From Rhizobium sp. Q54 (lineage in GTDB: Bacteria > Pseudomonadota > Alphaproteobacteria > UBA2966 > CAIVPW01), in assembly GCA_945889645.1 (NCBI GenBank), contig CAMDCA010000002.1:1-64000 (forward strand): a stretch of 64,000 nt of DNA, read 5' to 3'. Below, one piece after another: positions 19,233-28,930 of this stretch. The position numbers were made by a program, and so were the translations under genes. How positions within the stretch are numbered: the first letter of the stretch is position 1; every line of letters begins with the position of its first letter. The notes beneath the pieces are model-generated. The model ran no database searches. It was not told the origin of the DNA and saw only the letters and a program-made list of their open reading frames with translations.

Positions 19233-20282
19233 ATGAAATTCCTCGACCAAGCCAAGGTGTCCGTGCGCGCCGGCAAGGGCGGCCCCGGCTGCCTGAGCTT
19301 CTTGCGCGCCCGGAACCTCGAATTCGGCGGGCCCAACGGCGGCAATGGCGGCCGCGGCGGGGACGTCTGGGCCGAGTGTGTCGAGGGCCTGAATACCCTC
19401 ATCGACTACCGCTATCGCCAACATTTCCTGGCCCAGAACGGTCGGCCCGGCGAGGGCGTGCTGCGCTCCGGCGCCAATGGCCAGGACATTGTGCTGTCGG
19501 TGCCGCCCGGCACCGAGATCATCGACGCCGAGACCGATGCGGTCCTGTTTGCCCTGCTCGAACCCGGCCAGCGCGCCATGCTGTGCAAGGGCGGCGACGG
19601 CGGCATGGGCAATGCCCATTACAAGACGGCGACCAACCGCGCGCCGCGCAAGACCACGCCGGGATTTCCCGGCGAGGAGCGCGAGCTGCTGCTGCGCCTC
19701 AAGCTGATCGCCGATGCAGGCCTCGTCGGGCTGCCCAACGCCGGCAAATCGACGTTCCTCGCGACGGTGTCGCGCGCCAAGCCCAAGGTTGCGGACTATC
19801 CGTTCACGACGCTGCACCCCGGCCTTGGCGTCGTGCGCCTGGGCGAGCGCGAACTCGTGCTCGCCGACCTCCCGGGATTGATCGAAGGCGCGCACGAAGG
19901 CATCGGCCTCGGCGATCGTTTCCTGGGCCACGTCGAGCGCTGCCGCGTGCTGCTGCACTTGGTGGACGCGACCCAGGACAACGTCGCGGCCGCCTGGCGC
20001 ACCGTGCGCAAAGAGATTGAAGCCTACGGCGGCGACTCCGCGCCCTTGGTGGACAAGCCGGAGATCGTCGCACTGAGCAAGTGCGACGCATTGACCGAGG
20101 ACGTCGTGCGCACCAAGCGCGCCGCACTCAAGCGTGCCTCCAAGCAGGACGTCCTTGTCTTGTCCGCCGTCAGCGGCCTCGGCATGACCGACGCGCTCAA
20201 CCAACTGTTCGACATCGTGCGTCCGGCGGCAAGCACCCTCGCCGCAACGGAGGACGATCAGCCGGCGAGTTGGACTCCGTGA
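19233..20282 (+). CDS. obgE: GTPase ObgE/CgtA
   Basis: [69 protein letters not shown]. Confidence 0.97.
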   Translation: MKFLDQAKVSVRAGKGGPGCLSFLRARNLEFGGPNGGNGGRGGDVWAECVEGLNTLIDYRYRQHFLAQNGRPGEGVLRSGANGQDIVLSVPPGTEIIDAETDAVLFALLEPGQRAMLCKGGDGGMGNAHYKTATNRAPRKTTPGFPGEERELLLRLKLIADAGLVGLPNAGKSTFLATVSRAKPKVADYPFTTLHPGLGVVRLGERELVLADLPGLIEGAHEGIGLGDRFLGHVERCRVLLHLVDATQDNVAAAWRTVRKEIEAYGGDSAPLVDKPEIVALSKCDALTEDVVRTKRAALKRASKQDVLVLSAVSGLGMTDALNQLFDIVRPAASTLAATEDDQPASWTP

Positions 20283-21421
20283 GCTCGTCTCTCGCCAATT
20301 GCCGCCGGGTCGTCGTCAAGATCGGCTCGTCGCTTCTCGTCGATGGTGCCAGCGGACGGCTGCGCGTCGCGTGGCTCGGCGCGCTCGCCGCGGACATCGC
20401 GCGCTGCCAGGAGCGCGGCCAGGAGACGGTGTTGGTGTCGTCCGGCGCCATTGCATTGGGCCGCCGCGCCCTGGGCCTCGCCTCCGGTGCGCTGCGCCTG
20501 GAAGAGAAGCAGGCGGCCGCTGCATCCGGGCAGATCCGCCTGGCGCACGCCTACCAGGACGCGCTGGGCAAGTTCGGCATCGGCGCCGCACAGGTTCTGC
20601 TCACCGGCGACGATACCGAATCGCGCCGCCGTTACCTCAACGCCAAAAGCACGCTGACGACGCTGCTCGGCCTCAAGGCCGTGCCGGTCATCAACGAGAA
20701 TGACACGGTGGCGACCGAAGAAATCCGCTACGGCGACAACGACCGCCTGGCCGCGCGCGTAGCGCAGATGGTGTCGGCGGACTGCTTGGTGCTGCTCACC
20801 GACATCGACGGTTTGTACGACTCCGATCCGTCCGCCAATTCCGACGCGAAGCTAATTCCCGAAGTGCGCGAGATCACGCCGGCAATCGAGTCGATGGCCG
20901 GCACGACGCGTTCGGTCGATATGGGTACCGGCGGCATGGTGACCAAGATCGCCGCGGCCAAGATCGCCATGGCGGCGGGCTGCCGCATGGTCCTGACCGA
21001 CGGACGCGTCGAAGGACCGCTGGCCCGGGTCGAGGCGGGCGGACGCTGCACCTGGTTCCTGCCCAGCGCCAATCCGCGCACGGCGCGCAAGAATTGGATA
21101 GCCAGCGGCCTCAAGCCGTCCGGCACCCTGGTGCTGGACGACGGCGCCGTGCGCGCCCTGGCGCGCGGTAAGAGCCTGCTACCCGCAGGCATTAGCGCCA
21201 TCAAGGGCGACTTCCAGCGCGGCGATGCAGTGATCCTGCAGGACGGGGCCGGAACCGAGGTCGGCCGTGGCCTGTCGGCCTACTCAGCCGCCGATGCCCG
21301 CCGCATCCTGGGGCACAAAAGCGGTGAAATCGAAGGGTTGCTGGGCTACCGTGGCCGGGATGAGATGGTCCATCGTGACGATCTCGTCGTCACCCAAGCA
21401 TTGCTACCCACTGGGGTCTGA
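20279..21421 (+). CDS. proB: Glutamate 5-kinase with PUA domain
   Basis: [56 protein letters not shown]. Start overlaps the obgE stop (GTGA). Confidence 0.96.
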   Translation: MSSSLANCRRVVVKIGSSLLVDGASGRLRVAWLGALAADIARCQERGQETVLVSSGAIALGRRALGLASGALRLEEKQAAAASGQIRLAHAYQDALGKFGIGAAQVLLTGDDTESRRRYLNAKSTLTTLLGLKAVPVINENDTVATEEIRYGDNDRLAARVAQMVSADCLVLLTDIDGLYDSDPSANSDAKLIPEVREITPAIESMAGTTRSVDMGTGGMVTKIAAAKIAMAAGCRMVLTDGRVEGPLARVEAGGRCTWFLPSANPRTARKNWIASGLKPSGTLVLDDGAVRALARGKSLLPAGISAIKGDFQRGDAVILQDGAGTEVGRGLSAYSAADARRILGHKSGEIEGLLGYRGRDEMVHRDDLVVTQALLPTGV

Positions 21422-22711
21422 ATGACGCCGCTTTCCGCGCGCACAGAGCAGTTTGAGGACGTGACGGCGATGATGCGCGCCATGGGCGCCCGCGCGCGCC
21501 AGGCAGCGGGCCCACTGTCGCGCGCCACCGCCAAGGCGAAGAAGCGCGCCCTCGAGGTCTCGGCGTCGCGCGTGCTCGCCGAGGCGTCCAGCATCCTGCG
21601 CGCCAATGCCCTCGACCTCGCCGAGGCACGCGGCGACAAGCTGTCGCCCGCCATGATCGACCGCCTGATGCTCGACCAGAAGCGCATCGAGAGCATCGCC
21701 AAGGGCCTGCGCGACGTGGCCGCCCTACCCGATCCGGTCGGTGAGGTGATGTCCGAGTGGACCCGCCCGAACGGCATGCGCATCGCGCGCGTACGCGTGC
21801 CCCTCGGCGTCGTTGGTGTCATCTACGAGTCGCGCCCGAACGTCACCGCGGACGCCGCGGCGTTGTGCCTGATGGCGGGCAATCCCGTCATCCTGCGCGG
21901 CGGTTCCGAGAGCCTGCATTCCAACCGCACCCTGTACGACTGTCTGGTCGAGGGCCTGCGCGACGCCGGACTGCCCGAAGCCGCCATCCAGTTGGTGCCG
22001 ACGCGCGATCGCGCCGCGGTCGGCGAGATTCTGACCATGGTCGAGTTCATCGACGTCGTCGTGCCGCGCGGCGGCCGCAGTCTGGTCGAGCGCGTGCAGC
22101 GCGAAAGCCGCGTGCCGGTTTTCGCGCACCTGGAAGGCATCTGCCATACCTACATCCATGCCGCCGCCGACAAGGACATGGCGCGCAAGGTGACGATGAA
22201 CGCCAAGATGCGCCGCACTGGCGTTTGCGGCGCCACCGAAACGCTGCTGTGCGACCGCGTCGTGGCCGAGACGCATCTGCCGCAGATCCTCGACGACTTG
22301 GCGCGGGCCGGATGCGAGCTGCGCGGCGACACCACCGCGCAGTCGATCGACAAGCGCGTCGTGCCTGCCAGCGAACAGGATTGGCGCACGGAGTATCTCG
22401 ACGCAATTTTGTCGGTGCGCGTGGTAGACGGACTCGATCAGGCGATCGAGCACATCAACACTTACGGGTCACATCACACCGACTGCATCGTCACCGCGGA
22501 TGCGCGCGCCGCTGAACGATTCCTCGCAGAGGTCGACTCGGCGATCGTGCTGCACAACGCATCGACGCAATTCGCCGATGGCGGCGAGTTCGGCTTTGGT
22601 GCCGAGATCGGCATCTCGACCGGACGTCTGCACGCGCGCGGGCCGGTCGGCGTCGAGCAGCTCACCACCTACAAGTATCTGGTGCGCGGCACGGGTCAGG
22701 TCCGGCCTTGA
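21422..22711 (+). CDS. proA: Gamma-glutamyl phosphate reductase
   Basis: [52 protein letters not shown]. Confidence 0.97.
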   Translation: MTPLSARTEQFEDVTAMMRAMGARARQAAGPLSRATAKAKKRALEVSASRVLAEASSILRANALDLAEARGDKLSPAMIDRLMLDQKRIESIAKGLRDVAALPDPVGEVMSEWTRPNGMRIARVRVPLGVVGVIYESRPNVTADAAALCLMAGNPVILRGGSESLHSNRTLYDCLVEGLRDAGLPEAAIQLVPTRDRAAVGEILTMVEFIDVVVPRGGRSLVERVQRESRVPVFAHLEGICHTYIHAAADKDMARKVTMNAKMRRTGVCGATETLLCDRVVAETHLPQILDDLARAGCELRGDTTAQSIDKRVVPASEQDWRTEYLDAILSVRVVDGLDQAIEHINTYGSHHTDCIVTADARAAERFLAEVDSAIVLHNASTQFADGGEFGFGAEIGISTGRLHARGPVGVEQLTTYKYLVRGTGQVRP

Positions 22712-23349
22712 ACGACGCAATCGACGGCGCCGGCCATCTGCCGGCTACGGCGCCGGCCCGGGTCGGAATCGTGGGCGGGTCCTTCAATCCGGCCCACTCC
22801 GGCCACCTGCACATCAGCCAGCTCGCCCTCGACATCCTGGCGCTGGACGCGGTGTGGTGGCTGGTCTCGCCGCAGAACCCGCTCAAGGCCTCCACCGACA
22901 TGGGGCCATTGCAGGACCGCGTCGCCGAGGCGCGCGCCCTCGCCGCCCCCGAACCACGCATCTTCGTGAGCGACATCGAGCGCCTGCTCGGCACCCGGTA
23001 CAGCGTCGACACCCTGAACGCGCTACTCGAGCGCTATTCCGGCACGCGCTGGGTGTGGATCATGGGGGCCGACAACCTATCTGAGGTGCATCGCTGGAAG
23101 GACTGGACCCGGTTATTCGAGTTGGTGCCGGTTGCGGTGTTCGACCGCCCTTCCTATTCTTTCCAGGCATTGCAGGGCCCGGCCGCGCGCCAATTCCAGC
23201 AGCATCGTGTGTCCCGCGGCGACGCCAGCGCGCTCGCCGACTTGACGCCGCCCGCCTGGATGTTCCTGTGGAGTTCGTTCGACCCGGCCTCGGCCACCGC
23301 CATCCGGGATGCCCAAGGGCCCACCAAGGCCACCCAGACCAGGGAGTAG
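22708..23349 (+). CDS. nadD: Nicotinate-nucleotide adenylyltransferase
   Basis: [50 protein letters not shown]. Confidence 0.95.
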   Translation: MNDAIDGAGHLPATAPARVGIVGGSFNPAHSGHLHISQLALDILALDAVWWLVSPQNPLKASTDMGPLQDRVAEARALAAPEPRIFVSDIERLLGTRYSVDTLNALLERYSGTRWVWIMGADNLSEVHRWKDWTRLFELVPVAVFDRPSYSFQALQGPAARQFQQHRVSRGDASALADLTPPAWMFLWSSFDPASATAIRDAQGPTKATQTRE

Positions 23350-23355
23350 ACCGCC

Positions 23356-24192
23356 ATCGCCGCCACCAAGAAGCCCGCCCGCAAAGCCGCACCCCGCGCC
23401 AAGTCCGCCACCAAGGCAAGGCCGAAGGGCGACCCCAAGACCAAGCTCAAGGTGAAGGCGAGAGCCGCCGCCACCGGTCGGTCCAGGCCGCCTGCCAAGG
23501 CGCACGCCAAGGCACCGGCAAAGGCCAAGCCGCGGACAAAATCGCCGGCAAGATCTTCGGCAAAATCTTCGGCCAAGACGAAGCCGCCAGCGAAGAAGCC
23601 CGTGCGGCGGGCCAATACCGTGCGGGCCAATACCAAGACCTTGACCAAGGGCAAGACTAAGACCTTGACCAAGGGCAGGGCCACGACCCGCCCGAAGTCT
23701 CCGGCCAAGTCGAGATCCCTGGCCCGGTCGAAGACCTTGCGCAGTCCGGTCGTCGCCAAGACCCGCAAGGCCGCGCCCAGGGCGCCGGCACCGGCGGTTA
23801 AGGTCGACCGCCGCATGCTCGACGTCGCCTTGAAGTCGTTGGACGACGACCAGGCGGTTGACGTCTCGACCATCCCGCTCGCTGGCAAGTCCAGCATCGC
23901 CGACTTCATGGTTGTCGCCTCGGGCCGCTCGCAGCGTCAGGTCGGCGCAATGGCGGACCATCTGGTGCAGCGCCTGAAGGCAGCCGGCTATCGCGGCATC
24001 ACCATCGAGGGCATGCCTCAGTGTGACTGGGTTCTGGTCGATGCCGGCGACGTCATCGTCCACCTGTTCCGGCCCGAAGTGCGGTCGTTCTACGGCTTGG
24101 AGAAGATGTGGTCGGCCGAGTTCGCCGAGCAGAGGGGCCAGGACGATAGGGACGATGAGCTGGCGCCCGAGCCGGACGCCGCGATCGGCTAG
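23356..24192 (+). CDS. rsfS: Ribosomal silencing factor RsfS with long Lys/Ala-rich N-terminal extension; probable ATC start (GTG 23452 alternative)
   Basis: C-terminal SLDDDQAVDVSTIPLAGKSSIADFMVVASGRSQRQVGAMADHL...FYGLEKMWS. Frame stays open to 23350 with IAATKKPARKAAPRAKSATK; GGGAG 9 nt before ATC. Confidence 0.88.
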   Translation: MAATKKPARKAAPRAKSATKARPKGDPKTKLKVKARAAATGRSRPPAKAHAKAPAKAKPRTKSPARSSAKSSAKTKPPAKKPVRRANTVRANTKTLTKGKTKTLTKGRATTRPKSPAKSRSLARSKTLRSPVVAKTRKAAPRAPAPAVKVDRRMLDVALKSLDDDQAVDVSTIPLAGKSSIADFMVVASGRSQRQVGAMADHLVQRLKAAGYRGITIEGMPQCDWVLVDAGDVIVHLFRPEVRSFYGLEKMWSAEFAEQRGQDDRDDELAPEPDAAIG

Positions 24193-24237
24193 CACCCGCC
24201 CCGGTGGGGACGGCAGTACACAGCTGTTGTGCTATAA

Positions 24238-25839
24238 ATGCCTGAAATGATAAAGGAATCCATGCACCGTCGGCCTGTGGTCCTGTGCGTCCTGGACGGC
24301 TGGGGCCATCGCCTTGAGGCGCGTGACAACGCCATCGCCATCGCCCGGACCCCGGTCTACGACCGGCTGATGCGGACCAACCCGGTTGCCTACCTCGCCA
24401 CCTCGGCCGAGGAAGTCGGGCTGCCTCACGGCCAGATGGGCAACTCGGAGGTCGGGCACATGAACCTCGGGGCCGGCCGCACCGTCATGCAGGTGCTGCC
24501 GCGCATCGATGACGACGCCGGCCGCGGCTACCCGGAGAACGCGTCCCTCAAGAAATTCATCGCCGCGGTCAAGGCGAGCAGGGGCGCGTGCCACGTCATG
24601 GGCCTGCTGTCGCCTGGCGGCGTGCATTCGCACATGCAGCACTTCGCGCCGATGGTGAAGAGCATCGCGATGCAGGGCGTTGCGGTGATCCTGCACCTGT
24701 TCCTCGACGGCCGCGATTCGCCGCCCAAGAGCGCGCTCGAATACCTGCGCGACTTCGAGCAGCAGCTCAGCGGCGTCGGCGGCGTGCGTTACGCCACCGT
24801 GTCGGGTCGCTTCTACACCATGGACCGCGACAAGCGCTGGGACCGCGTGGCGCAGGGCTATGCCGCGATTGTCACTGGCCGCGGCGTCATCGCCGCCGAC
24901 GCGCAGAAGGCGATCGAGAACGCCTACGCCCGCGGCGAGACCGACGAGTTCGTCGAGCCGACCGTGCTGGCCGGCTATGGCGGCATGACGGATGGCGACG
25001 GTCTGCTGATGCTGAATTTCCGCGCCGACCGCGCGCGCGAGATCCTCAGCGCGCTGGTCGATCCCGGCTTCACCGGATTCGCGCGCGAGCGCACCGTGAC
25101 GTTCACTGCGGCCGCCGGCATGACGGACTACTCCGACGCCCTAAGCGAGCGGCTGATCACGCTGTATCCGCAGCCGCGTCTGCACAACACCGTCGGCGAA
25201 CTCGTTTCACGGTCCGGCGGACGGCAGCTGCGCATTGCCGAGACCGAGAAGTACGCGCACGTGACGTTCTTCTTCAACGGCGGCGAAGAGACCGTGTTCA
25301 CCGGCGAAGACCGCATGATGGTGCCGTCGCCGAAGGTCACCACGTATGACCAGAAGCCGGAGATGTCGGCCAACGAAGTCACCGATCGCCTGGTCGAGGC
25401 GATCTTGGGCGGCACCTACGACTTCATCCTGGTGAACTACGCCAACGCCGACATGGTCGGGCACACCGGCATCATGGCGGCCGCCGTGCGCGCGGTCGAG
25501 ACGATCGACGCGTGTCTAGCGCGGCTGGAGACGGCCGTGATCCAGGCCGGCGGCGTGATGTTCATTACCGCCGACCACGGCAACATCGAGTTGATGAAGG
25601 ACGATACGACGGGCCAGCCGCACACCGCCCACACGACGTTCCCGGTTCCGGCGATTCTGGTCAACGCGCCCTCCGGGGTCACCAAAATGGACAACGGCCG
25701 CCTGGCCGACGTCGCGCCGACGCTGTTGCCCTTCCTTGGCCTCACGCAGCCGCGTGAGATGGACGGGCATTCGCTGCTCCACGTCGCCGAGGAATCGCAG
25801 GCCGCGCGGCGAGATCGCGCCACCGCCGGGCGGCGGTGA
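24238..25839 (+). CDS. gpmI: 2,3-bisphosphoglycerate-independent phosphoglycerate mutase
   Basis: VVLCVLDGWGHRLEARDNAIAIA, MGNSEVGHMNLGAGRTVMQ, FITADHGNIELM. Confidence 0.97.
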   Translation: MPEMIKESMHRRPVVLCVLDGWGHRLEARDNAIAIARTPVYDRLMRTNPVAYLATSAEEVGLPHGQMGNSEVGHMNLGAGRTVMQVLPRIDDDAGRGYPENASLKKFIAAVKASRGACHVMGLLSPGGVHSHMQHFAPMVKSIAMQGVAVILHLFLDGRDSPPKSALEYLRDFEQQLSGVGGVRYATVSGRFYTMDRDKRWDRVAQGYAAIVTGRGVIAADAQKAIENAYARGETDEFVEPTVLAGYGGMTDGDGLLMLNFRADRAREILSALVDPGFTGFARERTVTFTAAAGMTDYSDALSERLITLYPQPRLHNTVGELVSRSGGRQLRIAETEKYAHVTFFFNGGEETVFTGEDRMMVPSPKVTTYDQKPEMSANEVTDRLVEAILGGTYDFILVNYANADMVGHTGIMAAAVRAVETIDACLARLETAVIQAGGVMFITADHGNIELMKDDTTGQPHTAHTTFPVPAILVNAPSGVTKMDNGRLADVAPTLLPFLGLTQPREMDGHSLLHVAEESQAARRDRATAGRR

Positions 25840-25856
25840 AGGGCGCGCCCGTCCCG

Positions 25857-26432
25857 CTACAGAAGGGAAACCGCATCGTCGGGCAATTCAATCTGCCCGG
25901 CGCCGAGGCCAACGAGAGCAGGTCGTTTCGTAGCGGCGTGAAAGTTCAGGTCGCTCGTAACGAAAACATCGCGCTTGTTGAAAACGTGCGTCCACATCGA
26001 CTGCACGTCGCACTTGGCGTTGCGCCACCGGGTGTCAGATGTGGCGGATGGATCCAGGCCCCGCGCACGGCAGTAGCGGTCCCACTCAAATTCGACGGTG
26101 GGGAATAGGACATCATGAATGTCCTTTTCGAGAGCCTCCATCGGGCCATCGTCGGCCCAGATGCAGTGGTCCCAAAAGGTAATGTCCCAGTAGGCCAAGG
26201 GCGCAAGAATCTCGAGATGACCAAGGCCCAGACGCTCAAGGCGCTGCTGGAACGCGTCGATGCCGACCATTTCGCCACTGCTTCGGCCCGTCTCGGACGC
26301 AGCTATGGCAACAACCGCTACAACTGCTTGTCCAGTGAGATGCGCTTCCGCCAGACGCCGCACCGCACTTTCGGCGGGTCGATGATCTTCGACAGCGATA
26401 ACGCAGTTGGTGTCGAGCGTGAAGGACCGCAC
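25857..26432 (-). CDS. PIN-domain-like protein
   Basis: SFTLDTNCVIAVEDHRPAESAVRRLAEAH near the N-terminus and VFVTSDLNFHAATKRPALVGLGAGQI near the C-terminus. Confidence 0.7.
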   Translation of the reverse strand: MRSFTLDTNCVIAVEDHRPAESAVRRLAEAHLTGQAVVAVVAIAASETGRSSGEMVGIDAFQQRLERLGLGHLEILAPLAYWDITFWDHCIWADDGPMEALEKDIHDVLFPTVEFEWDRYCRARGLDPSATSDTRWRNAKCDVQSMWTHVFNKRDVFVTSDLNFHAATKRPALVGLGAGQIELPDDAVSLL

Positions 26433-26486
26433 GGCAAACGGTAGCCGATGATAGGTTTTCTGTCTCTCGCGGGAGTTCGGAGGAGC

Positions 26487-27629
26487 GTGAAGCCTCAAAT
26501 CACTTCGATGGCCCTCGCAGCGCTATTGGTGCTTCCGGTTTGCGCGCACGCGCAAGGCGGCGCCACGCCGCTGCAGCAACTCGAGGAACTCGAGCGCGCC
26601 CTCGAACAGGGCCGGCTGCGCCAACAGGAACTTGCGCGCACAGCAGCGCGGCTCGCGCAGGAACTCGGCACGGTGCGTGCCCAGCTCGTCACCGCGGCCG
26701 ACGCGGTGCAGCAGCAGGAAACGCGCATCGCCACCAGCACGGCGCGGCTCGAAACGCTGCGCGGGGAGGAAGCCGCGCGTGAGCAGGCGTGGACGCACGA
26801 CCAGGCCAACCTCGGCCAAGTCCTGGCGAGCCTGGCGCGCCTGTCGCGTCAGCCGCCCGCCACCATGGTGGCGGGCAAGGACGCGGCGCTCGATCTCGTG
26901 CGGTCGTCGCTGCTGCTCGCCGCCGTCGTCCCGAGTCTGGAGGAGCGCGCGCGCGACGCCGTCGGCGCGATCACCAAGCTGCGCGCCCTGCGCGAGGAGA
27001 TCACCGGCGAGCAGGCCAGCCTGGCCGATGCCCGAGTCAAACTGGAAACCGAGCGTCAGCGGCTCACCCGCCTATTGGCGCAAAAGGCCGCCGAGCAAGC
27101 GCGCAACCTGACCGCGGTGACTGCCGAGCGCGACCGTCTCGCCAAGCTCGGCAACGAGGCACAAGACCTGCGCGAGCTGCTGGGCAAGCTCGATGCCGAG
27201 CCTGGGCTGGACGACGGACCGCCCGACGGGACGCGCCCCTTTGCCGAGGCGCGCGGGCGCCTGCCGCTGCCGGCTCGCGGCAAAGTGATCCGCAGTTGGG
27301 GCGAGGTCGACCCGCTCGGCTTCCCCGCCCGCGGACTGACCGTCGAAATCGTCGAAGATGCGCAGATTGTGGCGCCTTACGACGGGCGCATCGTCTTCGC
27401 CGACACCTTCCGCTCCTACGGCCAACTCTTGATAATCAGCCACGGCGGGGGCTACCATACGTTAATAGCCGGACTGCATCGGATCGACGGTCAGGTAGGC
27501 CAATGGTTGTTGGCCGGAGAGCCTGTCGGGCAGGCGAGTCACGGTGAGAACGGCAAATCCACGCTTTATGTAGAGCTCCGCCGCAACGGCGAGCCGATCA
27601 ACCCATTGCCGTGGTTGGCGGCACGGTAG
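26487..27629 (+). CDS. EnvC-like murein hydrolase activator (M23/LytM domain, coiled coil)
   Basis: Signal peptide, long coiled coil, then GKVIRSWGEVDPLGFPARGLTVEIVEDAQIVAPYDGRIVFADTFRSYGQLLIISHGGGYHTLIAGL. Confidence 0.9.
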   Translation: MKPQITSMALAALLVLPVCAHAQGGATPLQQLEELERALEQGRLRQQELARTAARLAQELGTVRAQLVTAADAVQQQETRIATSTARLETLRGEEAAREQAWTHDQANLGQVLASLARLSRQPPATMVAGKDAALDLVRSSLLLAAVVPSLEERARDAVGAITKLRALREEITGEQASLADARVKLETERQRLTRLLAQKAAEQARNLTAVTAERDRLAKLGNEAQDLRELLGKLDAEPGLDDGPPDGTRPFAEARGRLPLPARGKVIRSWGEVDPLGFPARGLTVEIVEDAQIVAPYDGRIVFADTFRSYGQLLIISHGGGYHTLIAGLHRIDGQVGQWLLAGEPVGQASHGENGKSTLYVELRRNGEPINPLPWLAAR

Positions 27630-27649
27630 GCCAAAAGAGGGCAGTCAAC

Positions 27650-28885
27650 ATGATCAGGTCAGCGTTCGTCGCTTCGGTCGCCTCTGCAATGTTGTGGGCG
27701 GCCGTTCCGGCCACGGTTCAGGCCGCCGAGCCAACCGCCTACCAGCAGCTCAACCTATTCGGCAACGTGTTCGAGCTGGTGCGCGCTCGCTACGTCGGCC
27801 CGGTCGATGAGCAGAAGCTCATCTACTCGGCCATCAACGGCATGCTCGCCGCTCTCGACCCGCACTCGGCCTTCATGGCCGCAACCGAATACAAGGACAT
27901 GCAGGAGCGCACGTCCGGTGAGTTCGGTGGCCTTGGCCTCGAAGTGCGCATGGAAGACGGCCTGGTGAGGGTCTCGCGCCCGATGGAAGAGTCGCCGGCA
28001 CTGCGCGCCGGCGTAAAGGCGGGCGACACCATCACCCACATCGACGGAACCCCGGTCCTCGGCCTGACCTTGAACGAGGCGGTCGAGAAGATGCGCGGCC
28101 GCGTCAACACGCCGATCGACCTGACCATCACCCGCGACGGCGCCACCGCTCCGATCGTCGTGCGCGTGACGCGCGACATTATCCGCCAGCCGTCCGTGCG
28201 CTTCCGCGCCGAGGGCAACGCAGTCTATATCCTCATCACCTCGTTCTCCGAACAGACCGAATCCGGCGTGCGCCGCGCCATGAGCGAAGTGCGCGCGACG
28301 CTCGGCGACAAGTTCGAGGGCGTCATCCTCGACCTGCGCAACAACCCGGGCGGCCTTCTGGAGCAGTCGGTTGCCGTCGTCGATGCATTCCTGGAGCGCG
28401 GTGAGGTCGTTTCGACCCGCGGCCGCGATCCGGGCAACGTGCAGCGCTACACGGCACGCCGCGGCGATCTGGCCGAGGGCAGGCCGATCATCGTCATCAC
28501 CAACAACGGTTCGGCCTCGGCATCCGAGATCGTCGCCGGCGCCCTGCAGGACCACAAGCGCGCCATCATCCTGGGCACCACGACCTTCGGTAAGGGCTCG
28601 GTGCAGACCATCATGCCGATGGGCGACCAGGGCGCCATGCGCCTCACCACCTCGCGCTACTACACGCCGTCGGGCCGTTCCATCCAGGGCACCGGCGTGA
28701 CGCCGGATGTCGTCGTCGAGCAGGCGCGCATCCAGCCGCTGTCGGAAGCCAATGCGCAGATCGCGGCCGCCGCGCCGCCGACCGCCGGCCGGGGTGCGAC
28801 GACGCCGCCGGACTACCAGCTGGCGCGCGCGGTCGACCTTCTCCACACGCTGTCGATTTATCAGAGGTCGCCGATCACGAACTAA
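27650..28885 (+). CDS. ctpA: S41 family carboxy-terminal processing peptidase
   Basis: PDZ domain and NNGSASASEIVAGALQDHKRAIILGTTTFGKGSVQT catalytic Ser/Lys motifs. Confidence 0.95.
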   Translation: MIRSAFVASVASAMLWAAVPATVQAAEPTAYQQLNLFGNVFELVRARYVGPVDEQKLIYSAINGMLAALDPHSAFMAATEYKDMQERTSGEFGGLGLEVRMEDGLVRVSRPMEESPALRAGVKAGDTITHIDGTPVLGLTLNEAVEKMRGRVNTPIDLTITRDGATAPIVVRVTRDIIRQPSVRFRAEGNAVYILITSFSEQTESGVRRAMSEVRATLGDKFEGVILDLRNNPGGLLEQSVAVVDAFLERGEVVSTRGRDPGNVQRYTARRGDLAEGRPIIVITNNGSASASEIVAGALQDHKRAIILGTTTFGKGSVQTIMPMGDQGAMRLTTSRYYTPSGRSIQGTGVTPDVVVEQARIQPLSEANAQIAAAAPPTAGRGATTPPDYQLARAVDLLHTLSIYQRSPITN

Positions 28886-28930
28886 CGGACGCGGTTCGGC
28901 GAACCACATTTCAGGTTGGGAATTTTCCAC

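Noticed and set aside
17862-20204. 780-aa minus-strand ORF spanning obgE
   Set aside because: Only the last 377 residues (start 18995) form a real protein; the rest is antisense to obgE, an artefact of GC-rich codon bias.
25836-26108. Plus-strand ORF after gpmI (MKGAPVPLQKGNRIVGQFNLPG...) considered as an antitoxin for the PIN gene
   Set aside because: Lies fully antisense to the PIN coding region and has no antitoxin-like motif; best explained as a mirror ORF.
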